Source of the DNA: CAVRTM01 sp963724015
Lineage (GTDB): Bacteria; Actinomycetota; Actinomycetes; Actinomycetales; Dermatophilaceae
Direction: 5' to 3'
Length of the DNA: 64,000 bases
Assembly (NCBI GenBank): GCA_963724015.1
Contig: CAVRTM010000002.1
Location: 1-64,000, forward strand
The notes under the pieces were generated by a model. It did no database searches. It was not told the origin of the DNA and saw only the letters and a list, made by a program, of their open reading frames with translations. Within the stretch, counting starts at the first letter, position 1. Each line of letters begins with the position of its first letter. A program made the translations under genes and the position numbers. Of this stretch, positions 18,459 to 27,250 are shown one piece after another.

Positions 18459-20210
18459 TCACCCCCGATCCGGGCCCTGCCCCTCCCGCTCGAGCGCGGG
18501 CTCACCCAGCAGGTGGTCCATGACGCCCTTGTCCGGGGTGGGTTGGTCCTGCGCGCCGACCTCGGGGTGGTGCAGGTCGAACGCCGGCCGCTCGGAGCGG
18601 ATGCGCGGGATCGACTCGAAGTTGTGCCGCGGCGGCGGGCACGAGGTGGCCCACTCCAGGGAGCAGCCGTAGCCCCACGGGTCGTCGGTCTCGACCATCG
18701 GCGCGGTGCGCCAGGTCTTCCACACGTTGTACAGGAACGGCAGCGTGGACAGCCCGAGCAGCAACGCGCCGGCACTGGAGACCTGGTTCATCCAGGTGAA
18801 GCCGTCCTCGGGCAGGTAGTCCGCGTAACGACGTGGCATGCCCTTCACGCCGAGCCAGTGCTGGATCAGGAAGGTGGTGTGGAACCCCACGAACAGCATC
18901 CAGAAGTGGATCTTGCCGAGCTTCTCATCCAGCATCCGGCCGGTGAACTTGGGCCACCAGAAGTAGAACCCACCGAACATCGCGAACACCACGGTGCCGA
19001 ACACGACGTAGTGGAAGTGCGCCACGACGAAGTAGGAGTCGGACAGCTGGAAGTCCAGCGCCGGGCTGGCCAGGATCACCCCGGTCAGGCCGCCGAACAG
19101 GAACGTCACCAGGAAGCCGATCGCCCACAGCATCGGGGTCTCGAAGGTCAGCGAGCCGCCCCACATCGTGCCGATCCAGTTGAAGAACTTCACTCCCGTG
19201 GGCACCGCGATCAACATCGTCATGATCGCGAAGAACGGCAGCAACACCTGACCGGTGGCGTACATGTGGTGCGCCCACACCGACACCGACAGGGCGCCGA
19301 TGCCGATGGTTGCCAGCACCAGGCCCTTGTAGCCGAACAGCGGCTTGCGGGAGAAGACCGGCAGGATCTCGCTGATGATGCCGAAGAACGGCAGGGCGAT
19401 GATGTAGACCTCGGGGTGGCCGAAGAACCAGAACAGGTGCTGCCACAGCAGCGCCCCGCTGTTGGTCGGGTCGTAGACGTGCGCCCCCAGCGTGCGGTCC
19501 GCACCGAGAGCCAGGAGCGCCGCGGCCAGCACCGGGAAGGCCATCAGCACGAGGATCGAGGTCACGAGGACGGTCCAGGTGAACAGCGGCATCCGGAACA
19601 TCGTCATGCCTGGAGCGCGCATGCAGATGATGGTGGTGATGAAGTTGACCGCGCCAACGATGGTGCCGAACCCGGCGAGGGCCAGCCCGAACACCCACAG
19701 GTTGCCGCCGAGGCCCGGGCTGTAGGCCGCGTCGGACAGGGGCGCGTAGGCGAACCAGCCGAACGACGCGGCGCCGTCGGGCGTCAGGTATCCGCCCGCC
19801 GCGATGAGACCACCGAAGAGGTACATCCAGTAGGCGAACATGTTCAGGCGGGGGAAGGACACGTCCGGCGCGCCGATCTGGATCGGCATCAGGGCGTTGG
19901 CGAACCCGGCGAACAGCGGTGTCGCGAACAGCAGCAGCATGATCGTGCCGTGCATCGTGAACAGCTGGTTGTACTGCTCGGGGTTGTCCACGATCTGCAG
20001 GCCGGGCGTGACCAGCTCGGCCCGGATCAGCAGCGCCAGCACTCCGCCGAAGAGGAAGTAGACGAACGAGCTGATGAAGTACAGGCTGGCGATCTTCTTG
20101 TGGTCGGTCGTGGTGACCCAGCTGACCACCACCGAGCCGGCGCGGCGGCGGCCGACCGGCTCGACGAACAGGTCGGTGGGCGTGGAGACCCGGGGGTGGA
20201 CAGCGGTCAT
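18459..20210 (-). CDS. ctaD: Cytochrome c oxidase subunit I
   Basis: Full-length 583-residue catalytic subunit of an aa3-type haem-copper oxidase. Visible ligands and channel motifs: TMHGT (low-spin haem His), FWFFGHPEVYIIALP (CuB His and the cross-linked Tyr), WAHHMYATG (the two other CuB His), and VVAHFHYVVFG (haem a3 and haem a His). About 12 membrane helices. ATG 20210 follows GAGGTGATG. No subunit II, III or haem A biosynthesis gene is adjacent, so this is an orphan, probably alternative or stress-time, copy that must borrow partners encoded elsewhere. Confidence 0.95.
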   Translation of the reverse strand: MTAVHPRVSTPTDLFVEPVGRRRAGSVVVSWVTTTDHKKIASLYFISSFVYFLFGGVLALLIRAELVTPGLQIVDNPEQYNQLFTMHGTIMLLLFATPLFAGFANALMPIQIGAPDVSFPRLNMFAYWMYLFGGLIAAGGYLTPDGAASFGWFAYAPLSDAAYSPGLGGNLWVFGLALAGFGTIVGAVNFITTIICMRAPGMTMFRMPLFTWTVLVTSILVLMAFPVLAAALLALGADRTLGAHVYDPTNSGALLWQHLFWFFGHPEVYIIALPFFGIISEILPVFSRKPLFGYKGLVLATIGIGALSVSVWAHHMYATGQVLLPFFAIMTMLIAVPTGVKFFNWIGTMWGGSLTFETPMLWAIGFLVTFLFGGLTGVILASPALDFQLSDSYFVVAHFHYVVFGTVVFAMFGGFYFWWPKFTGRMLDEKLGKIHFWMLFVGFHTTFLIQHWLGVKGMPRRYADYLPEDGFTWMNQVSSAGALLLGLSTLPFLYNVWKTWRTAPMVETDDPWGYGCSLEWATSCPPPRHNFESIPRIRSERPAFDLHHPEVGAQDQPTPDKGVMDHLLGEPALEREGQGPDRG

Positions 20211-20354
20211 ACGACATCACCTCGACCTCCGACGATACCCACGGAGTCGCGGCGGTCATACCCCCTGCAGCGCCGGGAACGAGGGCAGGCCCGTGCGGCC
20301 GCCGGGGTCGCACCGCCCCGGCGGCGGGTGCGCCACCGCCCGGTCGCCCATCCG

Positions 20355-21416
20355 TCAGGCCAGCACCACGAGCCCGGCGATGCCCACGACGTACAGGACG
20401 AGGACGACGAAGGAGTCCACCCCCATCCGCAGCACCTGTCGCTGCGGACGGAAGAGCAGCCCGGCCAGGTAGACCACGGTCAGCAGGGCACCCAGAGCGG
20501 TCAGGTAGATGTCGCTGGCTTGGGCCTGTGGCAGCACCGCCTTGCCGCTGATGAGCGTGACCACGAGGAAGAGCACCGGCAGGAAGGCGTTGCCGCCGAA
20601 GATGTCGCCCATCGCCAGCTTGTAGTCCCCGCGCCGGGCCGCCGTCAGGCCGGTGGACAGCTCGGGCAGCGAGGTCGCCGCCGCCAGCACGGTGGAGCCG
20701 AAGATGACCCCCGAGAGGCCGAGGGCACCGAAGAACGTCTCGCCGCTGCGCTCGATCGCCACACCGGCGACCAGCGTCAGCAGCGCGGCGGCGCCGAAGA
20801 CGGTCACGACGCGCCCGGTGCTCACCCGACGCCGGGTCGCCTCGGCCTCCGCGGTCTTGCGGGAGTGCCCACGCGGCTTCTCCTGGCTGTCGGGCGCCTC
20901 CCCGCTGTCGGTCCATGGCAGCCGGCTGCCGGGGCCACCGATGAGCTTCAGCCCCACGACCCAGATGACGGCGATCACCACCGGGCCCGGCGTCAGCCGG
21001 CCCAGAATCAGGCTGCCGGGCAGCTGTGAACCGGCCAGGACCACCAGCAGGACGGCCACGACCAGCGCGGCCTCCAGCACGAGGGTGAGGCTGGCGGCCA
21101 TGAACGTCAGCGGGCGCCTGCCCCGTACGCCGAACGCGTCCAGCGCCACCAGCACCACCGTCTGCAGGGCGATCCCTCCGAGCAGGTTGCCGACCGCCAC
21201 CCCGACGTTGCCCGACACCGCAGCCGCCACCGTGATGGCGATCTCGGGCAGGTTGGTCGCGACGCTCAGGAGGATCACGCCACCGAGCGCGGCACCGAGG
21301 TGCAGCCGCTCAGCCAGCACGTCGGTGTAGTCCGAGAGCGTGATCCCGGCGCCCCAGATGACACCGGCTGACGACAGGAAGACCAGGAGCAGGACCCAGG
21401 ACGGTAGCGACGACAC
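20355..21416 (-). CDS. CaCA family cation/calcium exchanger
   Basis: 353-residue membrane exchanger with two inverted halves of about five helices. The alpha-repeats are SVATNLPEIAITVAA with GNLLGG and AAATSLPELSTGLTA with GDIFGGN; their acidic and polar residues bind Ca2+ or Na+ in the family. A hydrophilic loop (about 170-200) joins the halves. The start is GTG 21416 after ATGGAG. It lies upstream of ctaD on the same strand with a 144-base gap. Confidence 0.88.
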   Translation of the reverse strand: MSSLPSWVLLLVFLSSAGVIWGAGITLSDYTDVLAERLHLGAALGGVILLSVATNLPEIAITVAAAVSGNVGVAVGNLLGGIALQTVVLVALDAFGVRGRRPLTFMAASLTLVLEAALVVAVLLVVLAGSQLPGSLILGRLTPGPVVIAVIWVVGLKLIGGPGSRLPWTDSGEAPDSQEKPRGHSRKTAEAEATRRRVSTGRVVTVFGAAALLTLVAGVAIERSGETFFGALGLSGVIFGSTVLAAATSLPELSTGLTAARRGDYKLAMGDIFGGNAFLPVLFLVVTLISGKAVLPQAQASDIYLTALGALLTVVYLAGLLFRPQRQVLRMGVDSFVVLVLYVVGIAGLVVLA

Positions 21417-21570
21417 ATCTCCATGCTATCCGCCAACCATTGCGAGTGCGCAACGAGCCACCGAGGCGATCGTCATCGCAATACTTGCCTCACCGCAACT
21501 CTTGCGCCGGCTACCAGATCGGCGCAGAGTGGACGGTGGGCAGACCGCAGCACGTCGAGGAGGACACCCC

Positions 21571-22026
21571 ATGTGGGGACGACACCGGAGCGAGACTCGG
21601 CAGGGGATCGACCGCCTCGTGCACAACGTGGAGACCGGCCGCTTCGAGCGCAGCCTGTCCGGCCTCACCGCCGTCGGGGCGCTGGTGACCGCCGCCGAGA
21701 TCTACTTCGAGCACGACAAGGCCAGCTTCGGCAACAAGCTCATGTGGCTGCCGGTGGCGCTGGGGCCCGTGGGCGCCGCCGCCGGGGTCGCCGGCGTGCT
21801 CAGCCAGCGGATGGCCAAGACCGCGCTGCCGGTCGCCTCGGCGGCCATCGTGGCCAACGGGCTGCAGGGCACCTATCTGCACGCCCGCGGTATCGCCCAG
21901 AAGCCCGGCGGCTGGTCCAACACGCGCTACAACCTGGAGATGGGGCCACCGCTGCTCGCGCCCCTGCTGGTCACGATGGTCGGCGGCATGGGCCTGCTGG
22001 CCGCGATCCTTCGGCGGGAGAGATGA
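21571..22026 (+). CDS. Four-helix membrane protein of a dehydrogenase operon
   Basis: 151-residue protein with about four hydrophobic segments (roughly 30-48, 58-80, 85-103 and 128-147). No Pfam-type motif is recognised. It begins after a strong GAGGAGG site and its stop overlaps the next start (ATGA). Being first in an operon with a GADH3-like subunit and a GMC flavoprotein, it could anchor the dehydrogenase at the membrane or pass electrons to quinone. That is inference; no haem or Fe-S motif is visible. Confidence 0.75.
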   Translation: MWGRHRSETRQGIDRLVHNVETGRFERSLSGLTAVGALVTAAEIYFEHDKASFGNKLMWLPVALGPVGAAAGVAGVLSQRMAKTALPVASAAIVANGLQGTYLHARGIAQKPGGWSNTRYNLEMGPPLLAPLLVTMVGGMGLLAAILRRER

Positions 22027-22658
22027 ACCGGCTGCCGGAGCCGGATGGCGGCGACCGGTTCCCCGGCTTCGACGTCATGGCGCAGGCCCGGCACTGGGAC
22101 CCGGCCACCACAGCCGTCGTCGCCGCGCGCCTGGGCACCCCAGCTGACATCCGCTTCTTCACCCCCACGGAGGAGGCGGTGGCCTCGGCCCTGTGCGACC
22201 AGCTGCTCGACCAGCGCACGGAGCCACGGGTGCCGGTCGTCGCCATGGTGGACGCCCGGCTGGCCGAGCGGCAGACCGACGGCTGGCACTACGAGGACAT
22301 GCCGCCGGACGGAGAGGCCTGGCGCGAGTCGCTGAGCTACCTGGACGCCGACGCCGAGCTTCGATGCGGGACGGGGTTCGTGGCTGCCTCCTGGCAGGAC
22401 CGGACCGCGATCGTCCAGGGCGTCCAGGACCTCGGCACCGACCGGTGGCACCGGCTCGTCGCCGGCCACGTGTGGAGCCTGTGGACGCGGTACGTGTGCA
22501 CCGCCTTCTACTCCCACCCCTGGGCCTGGCAGGAGATCGGCTTCGGCGGCCCCGCCTACCCGCGGGGGTACAAGAACCTCGGGGTCGACCGGCGCGAACC
22601 GTACGAGGTGCGTGACGCCCACCCGGGCTCCGACCCGGCCAGGGGCGCCAGCCGATGA
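22023..22658 (+). CDS. Gluconate 2-dehydrogenase subunit 3 family protein
   Basis: 211-residue homologue of the small (gamma, GADH3) subunit of membrane-bound FAD-dependent sugar and sugar-acid dehydrogenases. C-terminal family signatures are FYSHPWAWQEIGFGGPAYPR and KNLGVDRREPYE; the N-terminal part carries RFFTPTEEAVASALCDQLLD. It overlaps both neighbours by four bases (ATGA), implying translational coupling with the GMC flavoprotein. It lacks an obvious twin-arginine signal, so the complex may face the cytoplasm, unlike classical gluconate dehydrogenase. Confidence 0.88.
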   Translation: MNRLPEPDGGDRFPGFDVMAQARHWDPATTAVVAARLGTPADIRFFTPTEEAVASALCDQLLDQRTEPRVPVVAMVDARLAERQTDGWHYEDMPPDGEAWRESLSYLDADAELRCGTGFVAASWQDRTAIVQGVQDLGTDRWHRLVAGHVWSLWTRYVCTAFYSHPWAWQEIGFGGPAYPRGYKNLGVDRREPYEVRDAHPGSDPARGASR

Positions 22659-24289
22659 GCGGCACTGGCGCGGTCCGGCACCGCAACGAGTCCGCGTGGC
22701 TCCTCCCCGCCGGCCCGAGCCGGCGGCACGGGCTCCGGGAGGACATGCGGCGGTTCGCGGACGAGGACGAGGTGGACCTGGTCGTCGTCGGGTGCGGCGC
22801 CGGCGGTTCCACGTTGCTGCAGCGCGTCGCCCGGGCCGGCTGGCGAGCGGTCGCGCTGGACGCCGGGCCGTTCTGGGAGCCTGAGACGGACTGGGTCAGC
22901 GACGAGGCGGGCTCGCACCCCCTCTACTGGACCGAACCCCGGGTCATCTGCGGGCACGATCCGGTGCCGTTGGGGTCCAACAACTCCGGCCGGGGGGTCG
23001 GCGGGTCGATGGTCCACTACGCCGGCTACACCCCACGGTTCCACCCCAGCGACTTCCGCACCCGGAGCCAGGACGGCGTCGGCGCGGACTGGCCCATCAC
23101 GTACGACGACCTGCGGCCCTACTACGCCGACCTCGAGGAGGAGCTGCCCGTCGCCGGACAGGACTGGCCGTGGGGCGACCCGCACTCCTACCCGCACCGG
23201 CCGCACCCGGTCGGCGGCAACGGCGAGGTGTTCCTGCGCGGCGCCGCGGCCCTCGGCATCCCGGCCAGGGTGGGACCGGTGGCGATCGCCAACGGCCGGT
23301 TCGGCAACCGCCCGCACTGCATCTACCGCGGCTTCTGCCTGCAGGGCTGCAAGGTCAACGCGAAGGCCTCGCCGCTGATCACCCACATCCCCGACGCGCT
23401 GGTGCACGGCGCGGAGGTGCGCGCCGACTCGATGGTGACCCGTGTCGAGGTCGACGACCGCACGGGGCTGGCCACCGGTGTCCACTACGTGCACCGCGGC
23501 GTCCGGCGCTTCCAGCGGGCCCGAATGGTCGCGATCGCGGGCTACTCGATCGAGACCCCGCGGCTGCTGCTCGCCTCGATGTCGAGCCGATTCCCGGATG
23601 GGCTGTGCAACGACCACGACCAGGTCGGCCGCTACCTGATGGTCCAGGGGGCCCCGCAGACGGCGGGCAGGTTCGACGCCGAGATCCGCATGTACAAGGC
23701 ACCGCCACCGGAGGTCAGCAGCGAGCAGTTCTACGAGACCGACCCGGGCAAGCCCTACCGGCGCGGCTTCTCCATCCAGACCGTCTCACCCCTCCCCATC
23801 ACCTGGGCGGAGCACGTCACCGCCCAGGGCCACTGGGGCGGCGCGCTGCGGCAGTACATGAGCGACTACGTGCACTGGGCCACCCTCGGCGCGCTCTGCG
23901 AGTTCCTGGCGCAGCCGGACAACCGGGTCACCCTCGCCCGCGAGGAGGACCGCCACGGCATGCCCGTGGCCCGCTTCTCCTACTCCCAGTGCGACAACGA
24001 CCGCCAGCTGACCAAGGCGGCGACCCAGGTGATGGAGGACATCCTGGACGCGGCCGGTGCCGACGAGGTCATCACCATCGACCGTTACGCCCACCTCGTG
24101 GGCGGCGCCCGCATGGCTGCGGACGAACGCTCCGGCGTGGTCGACGCGAGCTGCCGGACCTTCGCCGTACCCAACCTCTACATCACCGACGGCAGCGTGC
24201 TGCCGACCCAGGGCAGCGCGAACCCGGCCCTGACCATCATGGCGGTCGCCGCCCGCGCCGCTGACCTGCTGACCTCCCGGAGGAGCTGA
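22655..24289 (+). CDS. GMC family FAD-dependent oxidoreductase
   Basis: 544-residue flavoprotein, the likely catalytic subunit of the dehydrogenase encoded with the preceding gene. The Rossmann FAD motif is VVVGCGAGGSTLLQR (Gly46, Gly48, Gly51). The C-terminal GMC domain contains YAHLVGGARMA and NLYITDGSVLPTQGSANPAL, where a His and an Asn form the usual base pair of catalytic residues. Family members oxidise alcohols, aldoses or aldonates. Overlaps the previous gene (ATGA) and sits 3 bases before the TPP enzyme. Confidence 0.9.
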   Translation: MSGTGAVRHRNESAWLLPAGPSRRHGLREDMRRFADEDEVDLVVVGCGAGGSTLLQRVARAGWRAVALDAGPFWEPETDWVSDEAGSHPLYWTEPRVICGHDPVPLGSNNSGRGVGGSMVHYAGYTPRFHPSDFRTRSQDGVGADWPITYDDLRPYYADLEEELPVAGQDWPWGDPHSYPHRPHPVGGNGEVFLRGAAALGIPARVGPVAIANGRFGNRPHCIYRGFCLQGCKVNAKASPLITHIPDALVHGAEVRADSMVTRVEVDDRTGLATGVHYVHRGVRRFQRARMVAIAGYSIETPRLLLASMSSRFPDGLCNDHDQVGRYLMVQGAPQTAGRFDAEIRMYKAPPPEVSSEQFYETDPGKPYRRGFSIQTVSPLPITWAEHVTAQGHWGGALRQYMSDYVHWATLGALCEFLAQPDNRVTLAREEDRHGMPVARFSYSQCDNDRQLTKAATQVMEDILDAAGADEVITIDRYAHLVGGARMAADERSGVVDASCRTFAVPNLYITDGSVLPTQGSANPALTIMAVAARAADLLTSRRS

Positions 24290-24292
24290 CTC

Positions 24293-26086
24293 ATGGCCGC
24301 ACCCACCGTTGCCGACCACCTGCTGAGCCGTCTGCGCGAGTGGGGGGTGGACACCGTGTTCGCCTTCCCCGGCGACGGGATCAACGGGATCCTCGCCGCC
24401 TTCGGTCGCGCCGACAACCAACCCCGGTTCATCCAGGCCCGTCACGAGGAGATGAGCGCGTTCGAGGCTGTCGGCTACGCCAAGTTCACCGGCCGGGTCG
24501 GGGTGTGCATGGCAACCTCCGGTCCCGGCGCCATCCACCTGCTCAACGGCCTGTACGACGCCAAGCTCGACCACGTCCCGGTCGTGGCGATCGTCGGACA
24601 GACCGCCCGCAGCGCCATGGGCGGCTCCTACCAGCAGGAGGTCGACCTGCTGTCACTGTTCAAGGACGTCGCGGGCCAGTACGTGCAGATGGTCACGGTG
24701 CCCGAGCAGCTGCCCAACGTGCTCGACCGGGCGCTACGCATCGCGGCGGCCGAGCGCACCGTGACCGCCGTCATCATCCCCTCGGACGTCCAGGAGCTCG
24801 AGTACGCCCCGCCGGGACACGAGTTCAAGATGGTCCCCTCCAGCCTGGGCGTGCAGTGGCCGCAGGTGACCCCGGACGACGACGCCGTACGGCGAGCCGC
24901 GGACCTGCTCAACGCCGGTTCCAAGGTCGCCATGCTCGTCGGCTCCGGTGCGCGCGGCGCCTCGGCCGAACTGGAGGAGGTGGCCGACCTGCTCGGCGCC
25001 GGTGTCGCCAAGGCGCTGCTGGGCAAGGACGTCCTGTCCGACGAGCTGCCCTGGGTGACCGGGTCGATCGGCCTGCTCGGGACCAGGCCCAGCTACGAGC
25101 TGATGAAGGGCTGCGACACGCTGCTCACCGTCGGGTCCAGCTTCCCCTACACGCAGTTCATGCCCGCCTTCGACCAGGCCCGCGCGGTGCAGGTCGACGT
25201 TGACCCCAAGCAGATCGGGATGCGTTACCCCTACGAGGTCAACCTCGTCGGCGATGCGCGGACGACGCTGCACGCGCTGATCCCCCTGCTGCAGCGCAAG
25301 ACCGACCGGGGATGGCGGGACGAGGTCGAGTCCTCGGTGAGCCGGTGGTGGGAGACCATGTACGCCGAGGCCATGGTCGAGGCCGACCCGGTCAACCCGA
25401 TGCGCCTGTTCGCCGAGCTGTCACCGCTGCTCCCGGACGACGTGATCGTCACCGCCGACTCCGGCTCCGCGGCCAACTGGTATGCACGGCAGCTGAAGTT
25501 CCGCGGCCACATGCGCGGCTCCCTGTCCGGCAACCTCGCGACCATGGGGCCCGGGGTGCCGTACGGCATCGGCGCCAAGTTCGGCAACCCCGAGAGGCCG
25601 GTGGTGGTCTTCGCCGGGGACGGCGCCATGCAGATGAACGGCATGGCCGAGCTGATCACCATCAAGCACTACTGGCAGCAGTGGGCCGACCCCCGCCTGG
25701 TCGTGGCGGTCCTGCACAACAACGACCTCAACCAGGTCACCTGGGAGATGCGGGCCATGGCCGGCTCCCCCAAGTTCACCGAGTCCCAGACGCTGCCGGA
25801 CGTGGACTACGCCGCCTTCGCCTCGTCACTGGAGCTCCAGGGCGTCGCGGTGGACAAGCCGGACGACCTCCGGCCGGCCTGGGTCAACGCCCTGTCGGCA
25901 GACCGGCCCACGGTCCTGGACGTGCGGGTGGACCCGGACGTGCCGCCGATCCCGCCGCACGCGACGTACGACCAGATGAAGGACGCGGCCAAGGCGCTGC
26001 TGCACGGTGACGAGAACCGCTGGGGCGTGGTCCGTGAGGGCATCAAGACCAAGGCCCAGGAGCTCCTCCCCCACGGAAAGGACTGA
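24293..26086 (+). CDS. Thiamine-pyrophosphate-dependent oxidase/decarboxylase
   Basis: 597-residue enzyme of the pyruvate oxidase/acetolactate synthase superfamily with all three domains. The PYR domain carries the activating Glu52 (IQARHEEMSAFEA) and SGPGAIHLLNGLYDA. The central domain includes VGSGARGASAEL. The PP domain has FAGDGAMQMNGMAELIT and the Mg2+ site HNNDLNQ. It most resembles quinone-linked pyruvate oxidases; a 2-keto acid substrate is expected. Placement between a GMC dehydrogenase and a dehydratase suggests it acts on a keto acid made by this pathway. Confidence 0.88.
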   Translation: MAAPTVADHLLSRLREWGVDTVFAFPGDGINGILAAFGRADNQPRFIQARHEEMSAFEAVGYAKFTGRVGVCMATSGPGAIHLLNGLYDAKLDHVPVVAIVGQTARSAMGGSYQQEVDLLSLFKDVAGQYVQMVTVPEQLPNVLDRALRIAAAERTVTAVIIPSDVQELEYAPPGHEFKMVPSSLGVQWPQVTPDDDAVRRAADLLNAGSKVAMLVGSGARGASAELEEVADLLGAGVAKALLGKDVLSDELPWVTGSIGLLGTRPSYELMKGCDTLLTVGSSFPYTQFMPAFDQARAVQVDVDPKQIGMRYPYEVNLVGDARTTLHALIPLLQRKTDRGWRDEVESSVSRWWETMYAEAMVEADPVNPMRLFAELSPLLPDDVIVTADSGSAANWYARQLKFRGHMRGSLSGNLATMGPGVPYGIGAKFGNPERPVVVFAGDGAMQMNGMAELITIKHYWQQWADPRLVVAVLHNNDLNQVTWEMRAMAGSPKFTESQTLPDVDYAAFASSLELQGVAVDKPDDLRPAWVNALSADRPTVLDVRVDPDVPPIPPHATYDQMKDAAKALLHGDENRWGVVREGIKTKAQELLPHGKD

Positions 26087-26118
26087 GCCGTGGACCGACC
26101 CGACCCACCCGTACGCCG

Positions 26119-27219
26119 ATGAGTGCCACCGTCGACGCCGTCGACGTAGCCGTCTTCACCGTGCCGACGGACCAACCGGAGGCGGACGGCACCTGCTCGT
26201 GGGACTCCACCACGATGGTGCTGGTCGAGGTCCGGTCCGGGACGACCACCGGGCTCGGCTGGACCTACGGCGCCCCCGCCGTCGGCGCCGTGGCCCGCGA
26301 CCAGCTGGCCGGGCTCGTCCGGGGCCGGGACGCGATGGATGTCGGCGGCGCCTTCGACACGATGGTCAAGGCGGTCCGCAACTCCGGCCGCGTCGGCGCG
26401 GTCGGCTACGCCATCTCCGCGGTCGACGTGGCGTTGTGGGACCTCAAGGCGCGGCTGCTCGGCCTGCCGCTGCACCGGCTCCTCGGCGCCGTCCGCGAGC
26501 GCGTCCCGGTCTACGGCAGCGGTGGCTTCACGACGTACGACGCGTGCCGCCTGGCCGACCAGCTCCACGGCTGGGTGAACGGGCAGCAGATCCCCCGCGT
26601 CAAGATCAAGATCGGCCAGTCGTGGGGCGCCGAGACCGCGCGCGACCTGGAACGGATGCGCCAGGCTCGCACGGTGATCGGGGACGACGCCGAGCTGTTC
26701 GTGGACGCCAACGGTGCCTACACGCGCAAGCAAGCAGTGCGGGTGATGAGCCGCGCCCACGACCTGGACGTCCACTGGCTCGAGGAACCCGTCTCCTCCG
26801 ACGACCTGGCCGGGTTGCACGAGGTCCGGGAGGCGGTCCGGGCCGACGTGACTGCAGGCGAGTACGGCTACGACCTCGTCTACTTCAGGCGGATGTGTGC
26901 GGCCGGCGCCGTGGACTGCCTGCAGGCCGACGCGTCCCGCTGCGGCGGGATCACCGAGTGGCTACGCGTGGCCGCGGTCGCGGCGTCGTACGGGCTGGAG
27001 GTGTCGGGACACTGCGCCCCGCACCTGCACGCGCACGTGGCCGCGGCCACCCCCAACCTGCGGCACCTGGAGTGGTTCCACGACCACGTGCGGATCGAGA
27101 CCCTCTTCTTCGACGGGACGCTCGATCCCACCGACGGTGTGCTGCACCCGGATCCGACCGCTCCGGGGCACGGGCTGACGCTGCGCCGCACCGATGCCGA
27201 GCCGTTCCGCGTCGGCTGA
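26119..27219 (+). CDS. Enolase superfamily (mandelate racemase/muconate lactonizing) enzyme
   Basis: 366-residue member of the enolase superfamily. Predicted catalytic set: Lys162 and Lys164 in VKIKIG; metal ligands Asp196 (VDANGAY), Glu222 (LEEPVS) and Glu248 (AGEYGYD); Asp271 (LQADASRCGG) with His298 (SGHCAPHLHAH). Members with a K-x-K base and a His-Asp dyad are often sugar-acid dehydratases or epimerases. Last gene of the operon (32-base gap), convergent with the SDR. Confidence 0.87.
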   Translation: MSATVDAVDVAVFTVPTDQPEADGTCSWDSTTMVLVEVRSGTTTGLGWTYGAPAVGAVARDQLAGLVRGRDAMDVGGAFDTMVKAVRNSGRVGAVGYAISAVDVALWDLKARLLGLPLHRLLGAVRERVPVYGSGGFTTYDACRLADQLHGWVNGQQIPRVKIKIGQSWGAETARDLERMRQARTVIGDDAELFVDANGAYTRKQAVRVMSRAHDLDVHWLEEPVSSDDLAGLHEVREAVRADVTAGEYGYDLVYFRRMCAAGAVDCLQADASRCGGITEWLRVAAVAASYGLEVSGHCAPHLHAHVAAATPNLRHLEWFHDHVRIETLFFDGTLDPTDGVLHPDPTAPGHGLTLRRTDAEPFRVG

Positions 27220-27250
27220 CGGGCGAGGCGGGAACGACTCGACGGCGGGG

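Noticed and set aside
18513..21029. Long plus-strand open frame opposite ctaD and the exchanger
   Set aside because: Composition is dominated by Arg, His, Gln and Glu, no motif is present, and the minus strand encodes two clear membrane proteins over the same bases.
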